Assembly (NCBI GenBank): GCA_017829075.1
Contig: JAGAJA010000043.1
Location: 1-38,459, forward strand
Length of the DNA: 38,459 nt
Source of the DNA: Oscillospiraceae bacterium
GTDB taxonomy: Bacteria; Bacillota_A; Clostridia; Oscillospirales; Ruminococcaceae
Direction of reading: 5' to 3'
Shown: positions 1 through 7,053 of the stretch, one piece after another
Numbering within the stretch: position 1 is the stretch's first letter
Layout: each line of letters opens with the position of its first letter
The notes under the pieces: model-generated
Told to the model about the DNA's origin: nothing
The model's input: the letters and a program-made list of their open reading frames with translations, nothing else
Databases searched by the model: none
Program-made: the position numbers and the translations under genes

Positions 1-138
1 AGCTTTTCTGACGGAAGCAATGATTACGTCGCCGATATTCGCATACTTTCTGCGGGTACCGCCGAGCACTCTGATACACATAAGCTCCTTGGCGCCGGTG
101 TTGTCAGCGACCTTGAGCAGTGTCTGCATCTGGATCAT
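1..138 (-). CDS. rplN: 50S ribosomal protein L14, 5' part only (cut by window edge)
   Basis: The first 46 codons of uL14 are read leftward and run off the window at base 1. The visible N-terminus has the family signature of a short MIQ start, [10 protein letters not shown], a V-LGG patch and an ANIGDVI segment, so the identity is secure although only about 40% of the usual 122 residues is present. L14 binds 23S rRNA at the subunit interface and forms bridges to 16S rRNA. It follows rpsQ by 23 bp, which is the standard order of the spc part of the S10-spc cluster. The missing 3' part and any rplX/rplE genes lie outside. Confidence 0.95.
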   Translation of the reverse strand, partial: MIQMQTLLKVADNTGAKELMCIRVLGGTRRKYANIGDVIIASVRKA

Positions 139-161
139 GTTATGCTACTCCTTTCGTAGAA

Positions 162-416
162 TTACTTAGCGCGCTCGATGACGTTAACAAGGCGCCATCT
201 CTTATCCTTGGAAAGGGGGCGAGTCTCCATGATCTCAACTCTGTCGCCTATTCCGCATGTGTTCTGTTCATCATGAGCCTTCAGCTTGATTGTGCGCTTC
301 ACGATCTTCTTGTAAAGAGGATGACGAACGTTGTCCTCGATGGCTACGACGATAGTCTTGTCCATCTTATTGCTTACTACTCTACCAATTCTGGTCTTTC
401 TTAAAGCTCTTTCCAT
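162..416 (-). CDS. rpsQ: 30S ribosomal protein S17
   Basis: This 84-residue protein is full length for uS17, an OB-fold primary binder of 16S rRNA. The N-terminal [18 protein letters not shown] pattern and the HPLYKK segment are diagnostic. The C-terminal half contains the usual [21 protein letters not shown] motif, close to consensus. It lies 22 bp downstream of rpmC and 23 bp upstream of rplN on the same strand, so it is translated from the S10 operon message. No unusual residues were seen. Confidence 0.97.
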   Translation of the reverse strand: MERALRKTRIGRVVSNKMDKTIVVAIEDNVRHPLYKKIVKRTIKLKAHDEQNTCGIGDRVEIMETRPLSKDKRWRLVNVIERAK

Positions 417-438
417 GTTTAGTTCTTATCCTCCTTCC

Positions 439-639
439 TCAATTGTTTGCCGCAAGCTGACGCTGACGCTGAATGGTCTTGATGCGAGCGATGTCCTTCT
501 TGACAGCCTTGATTCTGGTGGGATTATCAAGCTGGTTTACGGCAAGCTGGAAGCGCAGGTTGAAAAGCTCCTGCTTGAGTTCAGTGAGCTTAGTGTCGAG
601 CTCGGACTCTGTAAGGAATACTAAATCTTTTGTCTTCAT
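439..639 (-). CDS. rpmC: 50S ribosomal protein L29
   Basis: This 66-residue protein is the expected size for uL29, a two-helix protein near the exit of the ribosomal tunnel that helps form the docking site for trigger factor and SRP. It shows the family pattern [15 protein letters not shown], then QLDNP-RI and a basic helix with [10 protein letters not shown]. Its ATG overlaps the TAA stop of rplP by one base (TAATG at 637-641), which suggests translational coupling inside the S10 operon. Confidence 0.96.
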   Translation of the reverse strand: MKTKDLVFLTESELDTKLTELKQELFNLRFQLAVNQLDNPTRIKAVKKDIARIKTIQRQRQLAANN

Positions 640-1061
640 TAAAGCTCACCTCCGTCTTCCTTCTTGACAAATTTGCACTTAATGGGGAGCTTGTGCATAG
701 CAAGACGCATAGCCTCGCGAGCGGTCTCCTCAGAAACGCCGGCGATCTCAAACATAACTCTGCCGGGCTTAACAACAGCTACCCAGTACTCAGGAGCGCC
801 CTTACCGGAACCCATTCGAACTCCAAGGGGCTTGTCAGTTACGGGCTTGTCGGGGAAAATCTTGATCCAAACCTGACCGCCACGCTTGATGTAACGTGTC
901 ATAGCGATACGGGCAGCCTCGATCTGGTTGGACTTGATCCATGCGGCCTCAAGTGCCTGTAAACCGTACTCACCGTTGGAAACTGTGTTGCCTCTTGTAG
1001 CGATACCGGTGCGACGGCCTCTCTGTACTCTTCTGTACTTTACTCTCTTAGGAAGCAGCAT
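639..1061 (-). CDS. rplP: 50S ribosomal protein L16
   Basis: The 140-residue product matches uL16 along its length: [11 protein letters not shown] at the start, then the G--G-YGLQALE region, [16 protein letters not shown] and the [17 protein letters not shown] segment. L16 is a late-assembling protein that organises the A-site side of the large subunit. The start codon overlaps the rpsC stop by one base and the stop overlaps the rpmC start by one base. rpsC-rplP-rpmC is therefore a tightly packed, probably translationally coupled run. Confidence 0.97.
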   Translation of the reverse strand: MLLPKRVKYRRVQRGRRTGIATRGNTVSNGEYGLQALEAAWIKSNQIEAARIAMTRYIKRGGQVWIKIFPDKPVTDKPLGVRMGSGKGAPEYWVAVVKPGRVMFEIAGVSEETAREAMRLAMHKLPIKCKFVKKEDGGEL

Positions 1062-1819
1062 TAGTCGTTACCCCCTTCTTTTCTAGGTTCTCTGGGTCTG
1101 CGAGGACGTCTGTCGTCGCGACCCCTGCCATTGCTTCTATCATCACGGCGGCGTCTGTCAGGCTTCTCAGATCTCTGAGCGGGGATCTCGCCCTTGAGGA
1201 CTTCACCCTTGTAGATCCAAACCTTAACGCCGATAACGCCGTAGGTTGTGTTTGCTCTTGCAACGCCGTAGTCAATATCTGCACGGATTGTCTGGAGCGG
1301 GATTGTACCCTCGTGGTAGCTCTCGGAACGTGCGATCTCGGCACCGCCAAGACGGCCAGCAACCATGGTCTTGATACCCTTAGCGCCGCTCTTCATTGTT
1401 CTGCCGATAACGGACTTCATTGCACGTCTGAAAGAAACACGACCTTCAAGCTGCTGAGCGATGTTCTCAGCAACGAGCTGAGCGTTCATATCGGGGTTCT
1501 TAACCTCGATGATCTTGATGTCAACCTTCTTACCGGTGAACTTCTCCATCTCAGCCTTAAGCTTGTCTACCTCTGCGCCCTTAGCGCCGATAACCATACC
1601 GGGCTTTGCGCAGGAAATGCAGATTGTTACCTTATCGCCGCTTCTCTCGATCTCGATCGAGGGAACGCCGGCCTTGTAAAGCTTCTTCTTGAGAAGCTCA
1701 CGAATTTTATAGTCCTCAACAAGTGTGTCACCGAAGGTTGCTTTGCCCGCGAACCAGCGAGAATCCCAATCCTTGATTACACCCACTCTGAGACCGTGTG
1801 GATTAACCTTCTGTCCCAT
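1061..1819 (-). CDS. rpsC: 30S ribosomal protein S3 with charged C-terminal tail
   Basis: Residues 1-210 are a standard uS3. The [12 protein letters not shown] start is followed by a KH domain with the [14 protein letters not shown] loop and a C-terminal domain with [12 protein letters not shown] and [13 protein letters not shown]3 sits at the mRNA entry tunnel of the 30S subunit. The protein has 252 residues, longer than the roughly 218 remembered for Bacillus. The extra 40 or so residues are a low-complexity tail rich in Arg, Asp and Pro. Such tails vary between clostridia, so this is noteworthy but not alarming. It overlaps rplP by one base and starts 14 bp after rplV. Confidence 0.97.
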   Translation of the reverse strand: MGQKVNPHGLRVGVIKDWDSRWFAGKATFGDTLVEDYKIRELLKKKLYKAGVPSIEIERSGDKVTICISCAKPGMVIGAKGAEVDKLKAEMEKFTGKKVDIKIIEVKNPDMNAQLVAENIAQQLEGRVSFRRAMKSVIGRTMKSGAKGIKTMVAGRLGGAEIARSESYHEGTIPLQTIRADIDYGVARANTTYGVIGVKVWIYKGEVLKGEIPAQRSEKPDRRRRDDRSNGRGRDDRRPRRPREPRKEGGND

Positions 1820-1833
1820 TGTAATTCTCCTCC

Positions 1834-2169
1834 TTATTCTGCTTCTTTAACAACCAGTACGATGTTGGACGTTCTCTTGAGAATTCTGTGAGCGCGTCCG
1901 TGATCCTTCGGTCTGATACGCTTGAGGGTTACGCCTGCGCCTACGAAAGCTTCGGAAACGTAAAGGCGGCTTGTGTCCATATCGTGGTTGTTCTCTGCGT
2001 TAGCTACTGCGGACTTGAGGAGCTTAGCGAGAGGCTCGCACGCGGACTTGGGGGTGTTCTTGAGGATTGCGAATGCAACCTCCACAGGCTTGTTTCTGAT
2101 GAGGTCGAGAACAATGCCGACCTTTCTCGGAGAAATACGAACCTGTCTGAGTTCAGCTCTAGCTTCCAT
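1834..2169 (-). CDS. rplV: 50S ribosomal protein L22
   Basis: This 111-residue uL22 has the expected start [16 protein letters not shown], a central [12 protein letters not shown] region and a C-terminal hairpin with [19 protein letters not shown]. That hairpin lines the peptide exit tunnel and is where macrolide-related insertions occur in other bacteria; it looks normal here. A strong AAGGAGGAG ribosome site stands just before the ATG. The gene lies between rpsS (12 bp) and rpsC (14 bp) in the S10 operon. Confidence 0.97.
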   Translation of the reverse strand: MEARAELRQVRISPRKVGIVLDLIRNKPVEVAFAILKNTPKSACEPLAKLLKSAVANAENNHDMDTSRLYVSEAFVGAGVTLKRIRPKDHGRAHRILKRTSNIVLVVKEAE

Positions 2170-2181
2170 TATTTCTCCTCC

Positions 2182-2460
2182 TTACTTCTTGCCTGTGGTC
2201 TTGCTTCCTGCATGACCCTTAAAGGTTCTTGTAGGAGCAAACTCGCCCAGCTTATGACCTACCATGTCCTCGGTTACATAAACCGGAACGTGCTTTCTGC
2301 CGTCGTGGACTGCGAATGTGTGACCTACGAAGTCAGGGAAAATTGTAGAAGAACGGCTCCAAGTCTTGAGAACCTTCTTCTCGCCTGCTTCGTTCATAGC
2401 CAGAACTCTCTTGTAGAGAGCTTCCTGGACATAAGGTCCCTTTTTAATACTTCTTCCCAT
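2182..2460 (-). CDS. rpsS: 30S ribosomal protein S19
   Basis: The product is 92 residues, normal for uS19, a head protein of the small subunit that contacts S13 and the tRNA region. It begins [12 protein letters not shown] and contains the family segments [25 protein letters not shown] and [17 protein letters not shown]. The reading frame stays open upstream to 2574. The start at 2460 was chosen because the protein family begins there and a GAAAGGAA ribosome site sits at the right distance. The upstream extension encodes no family sequence and overlaps the structured spacer. Confidence 0.96.
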   Translation of the reverse strand: MGRSIKKGPYVQEALYKRVLAMNEAGEKKVLKTWSRSSTIFPDFVGHTFAVHDGRKHVPVYVTEDMVGHKLGEFAPTRTFKGHAGSKTTGKK

Positions 2461-2680
2461 GTCTAATAAATTCCTTTCAAGTTTAGGCTGACTATGAAAG
2501 CTGAAGGCTTTCATAGGCGCCGTTGGCTGCAAGTTAATGAGCAGCGGCATACGCCGAAGCGATTTTACGCACAACCTTAATAATGATGTGCAACGCTGTT
2601 CTTGTTAACAACAACTTTTGGGTTATGGTATCATGGTGCCGTCTCACCCTGCGCGTGGCAGGGCGAGAAGCAAACCGGGA
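2461..2680 (-). other. Structured 220-nt spacer inside the S10 operon (rplB-rpsS)
   Basis: This gap is unusually long for an operon whose other genes mostly touch or overlap. In the minus-strand RNA it holds several inverted repeats. One is a perfect 9-bp stem with a 5-nt loop at 2493-2515 (arms TATGAAAGC and GCTTTCATA) just upstream of the rpsS ribosome site. Another is a 6-bp GC stem at 2647-2663 (CCCTGC/GCAGGG) just after the rplB stop. There is also a TTGTTAACAA palindrome near 2604-2615. No T-run follows either stem, so they do not look like simple terminators. No credible small gene was seen. Confidence 0.6.
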
Positions 2681-3514
2681 TTACTTAGAATTTCTTCTCT
2701 TAACGATGAACTTGTTAGAAGCCTTCTTGGTATTTCTGGTCTTATAACCAAGAGCAGGCTTGCCCCACGGGGTAACAGGTCCGGGACGTCCAACAGGGGA
2801 CTTACCCTCACCACCGCCGTGCGGGTGGTCGTTCGGGTTCATAACAGAACCGCGGACTGTGGGTCTGATACCGAGGTGGCGGGTCTTACCAGCCTTACCG
2901 ATGTTTACGTTCTCGTGGTCGAGGTTGGAAACGGTGCCGATAGAAGCCATGCAGTTTACCGGAACGTTTCTCAGCTCGCCGCTGGGAAGACGGATAAGAG
3001 CCATGCCGTTCTCCTTAGCCATGAGCTGTGCCATGTTGCCAGCGGAGCGAACAAGCTGTGCGCCCTTGCCGGGGTGCAGCTCGATGTTGTGGATAACAGT
3101 ACCAACAGGAATGTCAGCCAGAGCGAGCGCATTGCCGGGCTTGATATCAGCGTCGCTGCCTGCGCGGACGGTATCGCCTACCTTAAGTCCGTCGGGAGCG
3201 ATGATATATCTCTTTTCGCCGTCCTCGTAAGTAACGAGAGCGATGAAAGCGGATCTGTTAGGATCATATTCGAGAGTGGAAACAGTAGCGTTGATGCCCT
3301 GCTTATCTCTCTTGAAGTCGATAACACGATACTTCTTTCTGTTGCCGCCGCCGATGTGTCTTACGGTGATACGACCGTAGCTGTTTCTACCAGCGGTCTT
3401 CTTAACGGGCTCTAAAAGGCTCTTTTCAGGAGCTACTTTTGATAAGCCGCTGTAATCAGTAACAGTCATACCACGACGGCTGTTATTTACAGGCTTGTAG
3501 GTTTTAATAGCCAT
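2681..3514 (-). CDS. rplB: 50S ribosomal protein L2
   Basis: This 277-residue protein matches uL2, a core protein required for subunit association and peptidyl transferase function. It starts [17 protein letters not shown], has the RIT-RH-GGG-K--YR-IDFKRDK block near residues 50-70, and a C-terminal region with [13 protein letters not shown] and [15 protein letters not shown]. The conserved catalytic-region histidine lies in that HPHGGGEGK motif. An AAGGAG ribosome site precedes the start. It is 17 bp downstream of rplW and is followed by the structured spacer. Confidence 0.98.
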   Translation of the reverse strand: MAIKTYKPVNNSRRGMTVTDYSGLSKVAPEKSLLEPVKKTAGRNSYGRITVRHIGGGNRKKYRVIDFKRDKQGINATVSTLEYDPNRSAFIALVTYEDGEKRYIIAPDGLKVGDTVRAGSDADIKPGNALALADIPVGTVIHNIELHPGKGAQLVRSAGNMAQLMAKENGMALIRLPSGELRNVPVNCMASIGTVSNLDHENVNIGKAGKTRHLGIRPTVRGSVMNPNDHPHGGGEGKSPVGRPGPVTPWGKPALGYKTRNTKKASNKFIVKRRNSK

Positions 3515-3531
3515 TTCGTTTCACTCCTTAC

Positions 3532-3828
3532 TTAAATCATTCCATCGAAGAACTCAATTGTCTTGGAGCCTTCTGCGAGAGTAACGACAGCCTTCTTCCA
3601 GTCGGAAGTATAGCCAGCGTTTCTGCCCATTCTCTTGAGTCTGCCGCGAACGCTGATGGTGTTTACCTTAGCAACCTTAACGCCCTTGAACAGGGACTCA
3701 ACAGCCTTAGCGATCTCGATCTTGTTAGCATTCTTAGCTACCTTAAAGGTGTACTTTCCGGCAGCGAGAGCCTCCATGCTGTGCTCTGTGATGATGGGCT
3801 TGATGATGATATCCTGAGCAGCCTTCAT
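3532..3828 (-). CDS. rplW: 50S ribosomal protein L23
   Basis: The product is 98 residues, the usual size for uL23, which sits at the tunnel exit and docks trigger factor and SRP. It shows the family start with [11 protein letters not shown], the Y-F-VAK-ANK-EI--AVE-LF-VKV-KVNT core and the basic GR-KRMGR--G segment. Its ATG overlaps the rplD stop by one base, implying coupled translation, and it is followed 17 bp later by rplB. Confidence 0.96.
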   Translation of the reverse strand: MKAAQDIIIKPIITEHSMEALAAGKYTFKVAKNANKIEIAKAVESLFKGVKVAKVNTISVRGRLKRMGRNAGYTSDWKKAVVTLAEGSKTIEFFDGMI

Positions 3829-4451
3829 TATGCGTACACCTCCTCAAGCTTTTCAACAGCACCCTTAACGATAACGAACTTGTCGCAGTTAAGAATGTCA
3901 TATACGTTGAGAGTGTTAGCCTGAGTGGTCTTTACACCCTCGATGTTTGCAGCGGACTTGATCACCTTAACGTCAACGGAATCCAGAACGATGAGAGTCT
4001 TCTTCTCAGCGCCGATAGCCTTGAGCATAGCGACCATTGTCTTTGTCTTGAACTCGTCGGTCTTGATAGCGTCAACAACGATCATTTCGTTCTCGCTTAC
4101 CTTGGTAGAGAGAGCGGAAAGCATAGCGAGCTTTCTAACCTTCTTGTTCAGAACAAATCTGTAAGAACGGGGCTTCGGGCCAAGAGCGATACCGCCGTGT
4201 CTCCACTGGGGAGCTCTGGTGGAACCCTGTCTTGCATGACCTGTGCCCTTCTGACGCCAGGGCTTTCTGCCGCCGCCGCTTACCTCAGTTCTGGTAAGTG
4301 TGGACTGTGTACCCTGACGCTGATTTGCGAGATAATTCACAACAGCGGAATGCATTGCGGTCTTGTTCGGCTCAATGCCGAAAACATTTTCGTTAAGCTC
4401 AAGCTCGGAAACGACCTTACCCGCCATATCTACTACGTTGATCTTAGGCAT
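3828..4451 (-). CDS. rplD: 50S ribosomal protein L4
   Basis: The 207-residue uL4 shows the N-terminal globular start, the long tunnel loop with [18 protein letters not shown] and [16 protein letters not shown], and a C-terminal Rossmann-like part with TLIVLDS and NVYDILN. L4 lines the exit tunnel. In enterobacteria it also regulates the S10 operon through its leader; nothing in this sequence shows the same happens here. A GGAGGA ribosome site lies 8 nt before the ATG. The stop overlaps the rplW start. Confidence 0.97.
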   Translation of the reverse strand: MPKINVVDMAGKVVSELELNENVFGIEPNKTAMHSAVVNYLANQRQGTQSTLTRTEVSGGGRKPWRQKGTGHARQGSTRAPQWRHGGIALGPKPRSYRFVLNKKVRKLAMLSALSTKVSENEMIVVDAIKTDEFKTKTMVAMLKAIGAEKKTLIVLDSVDVKVIKSAANIEGVKTTQANTLNVYDILNCDKFVIVKGAVEKLEEVYA

Positions 4452-4469
4452 AATTATCGTCCTCCTCCC

Positions 4470-5102
4470 TTATGCTTTAACCGCGTTGACGATAGTAACA
4501 ACGCCGCCCTTGGGGCCGGGAACCGCGCCCTTTACAGCGATGAGGTTGTTTTCAGCGTCAACCTTAACAACTACTAAATTCTGAACAGTTACGTTCTCAG
4601 CACCCATGTGACCTGCCATGCCCTTGCCCTTGAAGATTCTGGACGGGCTGGAGCAAGCGCCCATAGAGCCTGCCTGTCTTGCAACAGGACCGGAACCGTG
4701 GGTTTCCTTGAGTCTGTGCTGATTGTGACGCTTAATTGCGCCAGTGAAGCCCTTACCCTTGCTTACGCCAGCAACGTCGATAACGTCGCCCTCAGCGAAA
4801 ACATCAGCCTTCAGAACATCGCCTACGTTTACAGCGGAGATGTCGTCAAGGCGGAACTCCTTCAGGGTCTTCTTGAACGCTACATCGTTCTTCTTGAAGT
4901 GACCAGCCTCAGGCTTGTTCACATGCTTAGGAGAAACATCTCCAAAGCCAAGCTGAACTGCCTCATAGCCGTCGTTCTCGGTTGTCTTCTTCTGTACTAC
5001 AACGCAGGGACCCGCTTCGATTACAGTTACGGGAACAACCTTGCCTGCCTCGTCGAAGATCTGCGTCATGCCGATCTTCTTGCCGATAATTGCCTTTGTC
5101 AT
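4470..5102 (-). CDS. rplC: 50S ribosomal protein L3
   Basis: This is uL3, 210 residues, a primary 23S rRNA binder that initiates large-subunit assembly. It starts [18 protein letters not shown] and holds the [13 protein letters not shown] segment and the tunnel-side loop with [10 protein letters not shown] and [14 protein letters not shown]. The frame is open back to 5156. The start at 5102 is preferred because the family begins there and an AAGGAGG site lies about 10 nt upstream. It is 18 bp before rplD and is preceded by a 121-nt structured spacer. Confidence 0.97.
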   Translation of the reverse strand: MTKAIIGKKIGMTQIFDEAGKVVPVTVIEAGPCVVVQKKTTENDGYEAVQLGFGDVSPKHVNKPEAGHFKKNDVAFKKTLKEFRLDDISAVNVGDVLKADVFAEGDVIDVAGVSKGKGFTGAIKRHNQHRLKETHGSGPVARQAGSMGACSSPSRIFKGKGMAGHMGAENVTVQNLVVVKVDAENNLIAVKGAVPGPKGGVVTIVNAVKA

Positions 5103-5223
5103 TTCGGCTTTTCCTCCTTGTTGGTTATTGGTTGAGGTTTCCCTCAACATGACCATGCACCTTATGGTGCGTGGTTAGTGGTTGAACTGGCATCAGTCCA
5201 ACATAACTCCAATGCTCTCTATT
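5103..5223 (-). other. Structured spacer between rpsJ and rplC
   Basis: On the transcribed strand this 121-nt gap contains two stem-loops. One has arms GTTGGACT and AGTTCAAC with one G-U pair and a 6-nt loop (about 5182-5203). The other has arms CCACGCACC and GGTGCATGG with one imperfect pair and a 4-nt loop (about 5153-5175). Neither is followed by a U-tract, so they are not ordinary terminators. They may be processing or regulatory structures upstream of rplC. The rplC ribosome site is downstream of both. Confidence 0.5.
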
Positions 5224-5532
5224 TTAGATATCCATTGAAATCTCTACGCCTGCGGGAAGCTCCAGAGTCTGGAGAGCTTCGATCGCCTTTGCTGAGGGAC
5301 GGATAACGTCGATAAGACGCTTGTGCGTTCTCAGCTCGAACTGCTCACGAGAATCCTTGTACTTGTGAACCGCTCTCAGGATAGTAACAACTTCCTTGTT
5401 AGTAGGAAGCGGGATCGGACCAGCAACTCTAGCACCATTGCGGGTAGCAGCCTCAACGATCTTCTTTGCTGCTGCGTCAACAACGCTGTGCTCGTAGCCC
5501 TTGATCTTGATCCTTACCTTTTCGTTTGCCAT
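5224..5532 (-). CDS. rpsJ: 30S ribosomal protein S10
   Basis: The 102-residue uS10 is the first gene of the operon. It contains the family signatures [20 protein letters not shown], the GP-PLPT-KE-VTILR block and the HKRLIDVI loop. S10 is a small-subunit head protein; in other bacteria it is also a transcription antitermination factor (NusE). An AAGGGG site precedes the ATG. A good promoter and a long leader lie upstream, so this is the 5' end of the S10 operon. Confidence 0.97.
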   Translation of the reverse strand: MANEKVRIKIKGYEHSVVDAAAKKIVEAATRNGARVAGPIPLPTNKEVVTILRAVHKYKDSREQFELRTHKRLIDVIRPSAKAIEALQTLELPAGVEISMDI

Positions 5533-5824
5533 GATTTTTCAACCCCTTCTGTTAGTAGTGTGTGCTGGCAAAAGCTGTTTTGAAAAATCCACTGTGCCGT
5601 GTGTTTCTTTTAGCCGACAACCGCTTGTTAGTTATCCGGAACCTCCGGACACTTTAACCGCCGCATCGGGAAGAAGCCCACGTTTTCTGTAAATCTTCTT
5701 CCGCCGGACTATATGCCCGACATACTCCGCCGAAATTACCGCAGTCACGGGAAGCGCGCTGCGCAACCTCCGGCATCATCGCCATGCCTTCAAGTAATCA
5801 GGCTATACCTCAGTACAGCCGCCA
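5533..5824 (-). promoter_or_regulatory. Long 5' leader of the S10 operon
   Basis: About 290 nt separate the predicted transcription start near 5824 from the rpsJ start. The region is GC-rich and holds inverted repeats, the clearest being an 8-bp stem with arms at 5669-5676 and 5695-5702 (GGAAGAAG/CTTCTTCC), plus a self-complementary TCCGGA repeated at 5635-5640 and 5644-5649. No uninterrupted coding region with a ribosome site was seen. A leader this long suggests post-initiation control, but I do not recognise a named ribosomal leader family. Confidence 0.45.
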
Positions 5825-5830
5825 ACAGTT

Positions 5831-5859
5831 ATTTTACCACATAACAGTGCGAATTGCAA
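5831..5859 (-). promoter_or_regulatory. Housekeeping promoter of the S10 operon
   Basis: Read on the minus strand, TTGCAA (5854-5859) is followed after exactly 17 nt by TAAAAT (5831-5836), a good sigma-A promoter with a TG two bases upstream of the -10 box. It points into the rpsJ leader and lies just past the end of the neighbouring gene's terminator. The 190 bp between here and that terminator are AT-rich and show no other feature. Confidence 0.8.
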
Positions 5860-6051
5860 GGATTTTCGCCAACGTATGATAGAGAATTTTCGCACACTTT
5901 TCCGGAACAATTTATGCAATCTGCACAAAACGCCCTAAAAATCCGGAACTCTCCGCATAATCCGCACTGTAATCAACTTTCCGTATATAAAAACCTGCGA
6001 ATTATATACTATTTTATATATACTCTTTCCCGCTCCGGAGAAAATATCCAT

Positions 6052-6085
6052 AAAAAAGGGCGGCAGACTAAAAATCCGCCGTCCC
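6052..6085 (-). terminator. Rho-independent terminator after the aspartoacylase-like gene
   Basis: The minus-strand RNA forms a 10-bp GC-rich stem with a one-base bulge and one G-U pair (arms GGGACGGCGGA and TCTGCCGCCC) followed at once by six U residues. It starts 5 bp after the stop of the upstream gene and closes the minus-strand cluster. Confidence 0.85.
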
Positions 6086-6090
6086 AATTA

Positions 6091-7026
6091 TTATTTATGC
6101 AGCCGTTTTATCATCTTGAACACTATCGTATTCTCCATGACCAGCGGACTTTCATGCGCAAAGAACAGAATACCGTCCGCAGGCGCCTTTACCTCGCTGA
6201 TGACCGACCCCTCATAAGGGTGGATTATCTGCGCCAGCAGTTCTCCCTTTTCCACCTCGTCGCCGCTCCTGCGGAGAGTACGGTAGATACCCGCCGCGCC
6301 GCACTTGACGTTCATCATGTCGTCCTCGTCGATGATAGTCCCCATGTACCCGCCGTGGCACTTGTACTTGATTATTCCCATTCTCGACAGAAACCGCAGC
6401 ACCGCCGAAACTCCCTGCTCTGCGGATTGCTCGTCAATGCTCTCGGTAGCGTTGGTATAGACCGAAAACGCCGCCGTGCCGCCCACCTGCCAGTTGTAGT
6501 TCAGCGTGGACTGATCCATCGCGGTAGGCGTTCTCAGCACAACATAAGGAAGCCCGAACAGATTTGCAAGACTGGTGTTTTCCTTGCAGGTTTTCATCAT
6601 TCTGACGTGGGGAATGAACATACCCGAAATATAGAAACTCGCAAACTGAACCCCGTACTGATACTTCATTATCTCCCGGAATACCCCCGCAGCGATCCTC
6701 TCAGTGGTTTCACCGTCCGGATTACCGGGGAACATTCTGTTGATATCCGTGTTGTCAAGACACCAGAACCGCTTGCTGATATTTGTCGCATAGCTGTTTA
6801 TGGACGGAATGATAAGGATTTCTCTGTCATAGGTTATGCAGCCCTTTTTCTCCAGCATATCAAGTGTCTTGACAAGCTGGCTGCACATATAAAGCTGCTG
6901 TATCTCGTTTCCTCTAAGCGACCCGATAATACAGCAGGACTTCTCGCCCTTTCCGAAGCGGTAGCCCGTCACCCGGAAATCATCGCGGTAGGGGGACGAA
7001 AGACTGAAAATAATATCCTTTTTCAT
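6091..7026 (-). CDS. Aspartoacylase/succinylglutamate desuccinylase-like (M14) protein, zinc site degenerate
   Basis: The 311-residue protein has the layout of the AstE/aspartoacylase branch of M14 metallohydrolases. A zinc-site region near residues 33-45 is followed by a DINRMFPGNPDG motif like the family's DLNR-FPG. A C-terminal barrel-sandwich domain (about 235-305) has the G-V-KGE-LA and V-AP-DG-L pattern. The usual GxHGNE box reads GSLRGNE, so the zinc histidine is Arg38 while Glu41 remains. The later DxH motif is not evident before IPHVRM. The enzyme may therefore be inactive, bind differently, or have another role. A GAGG site precedes the ATG, 27 bp after the NYN gene. The substrate is unknown. 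Confidence 0.7.
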   Translation of the reverse strand: MKKDIIFSLSSPYRDDFRVTGYRFGKGEKSCCIIGSLRGNEIQQLYMCSQLVKTLDMLEKKGCITYDREILIIPSINSYATNISKRFWCLDNTDINRMFPGNPDGETTERIAAGVFREIMKYQYGVQFASFYISGMFIPHVRMMKTCKENTSLANLFGLPYVVLRTPTAMDQSTLNYNWQVGGTAAFSVYTNATESIDEQSAEQGVSAVLRFLSRMGIIKYKCHGGYMGTIIDEDDMMNVKCGAAGIYRTLRRSGDEVEKGELLAQIIHPYEGSVISEVKAPADGILFFAHESPLVMENTIVFKMIKRLHK

Positions 7027-7053
7027 TCCAAAACCTCACTGGACCCTGATCAA

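Noticed and set aside
2461..2574. N-terminal extension of S19 to 130 residues
   Set aside because: The family starts at MGRSIKKGP. The extension encodes part of the hairpin spacer, and a ribosome site sits before the internal ATG.
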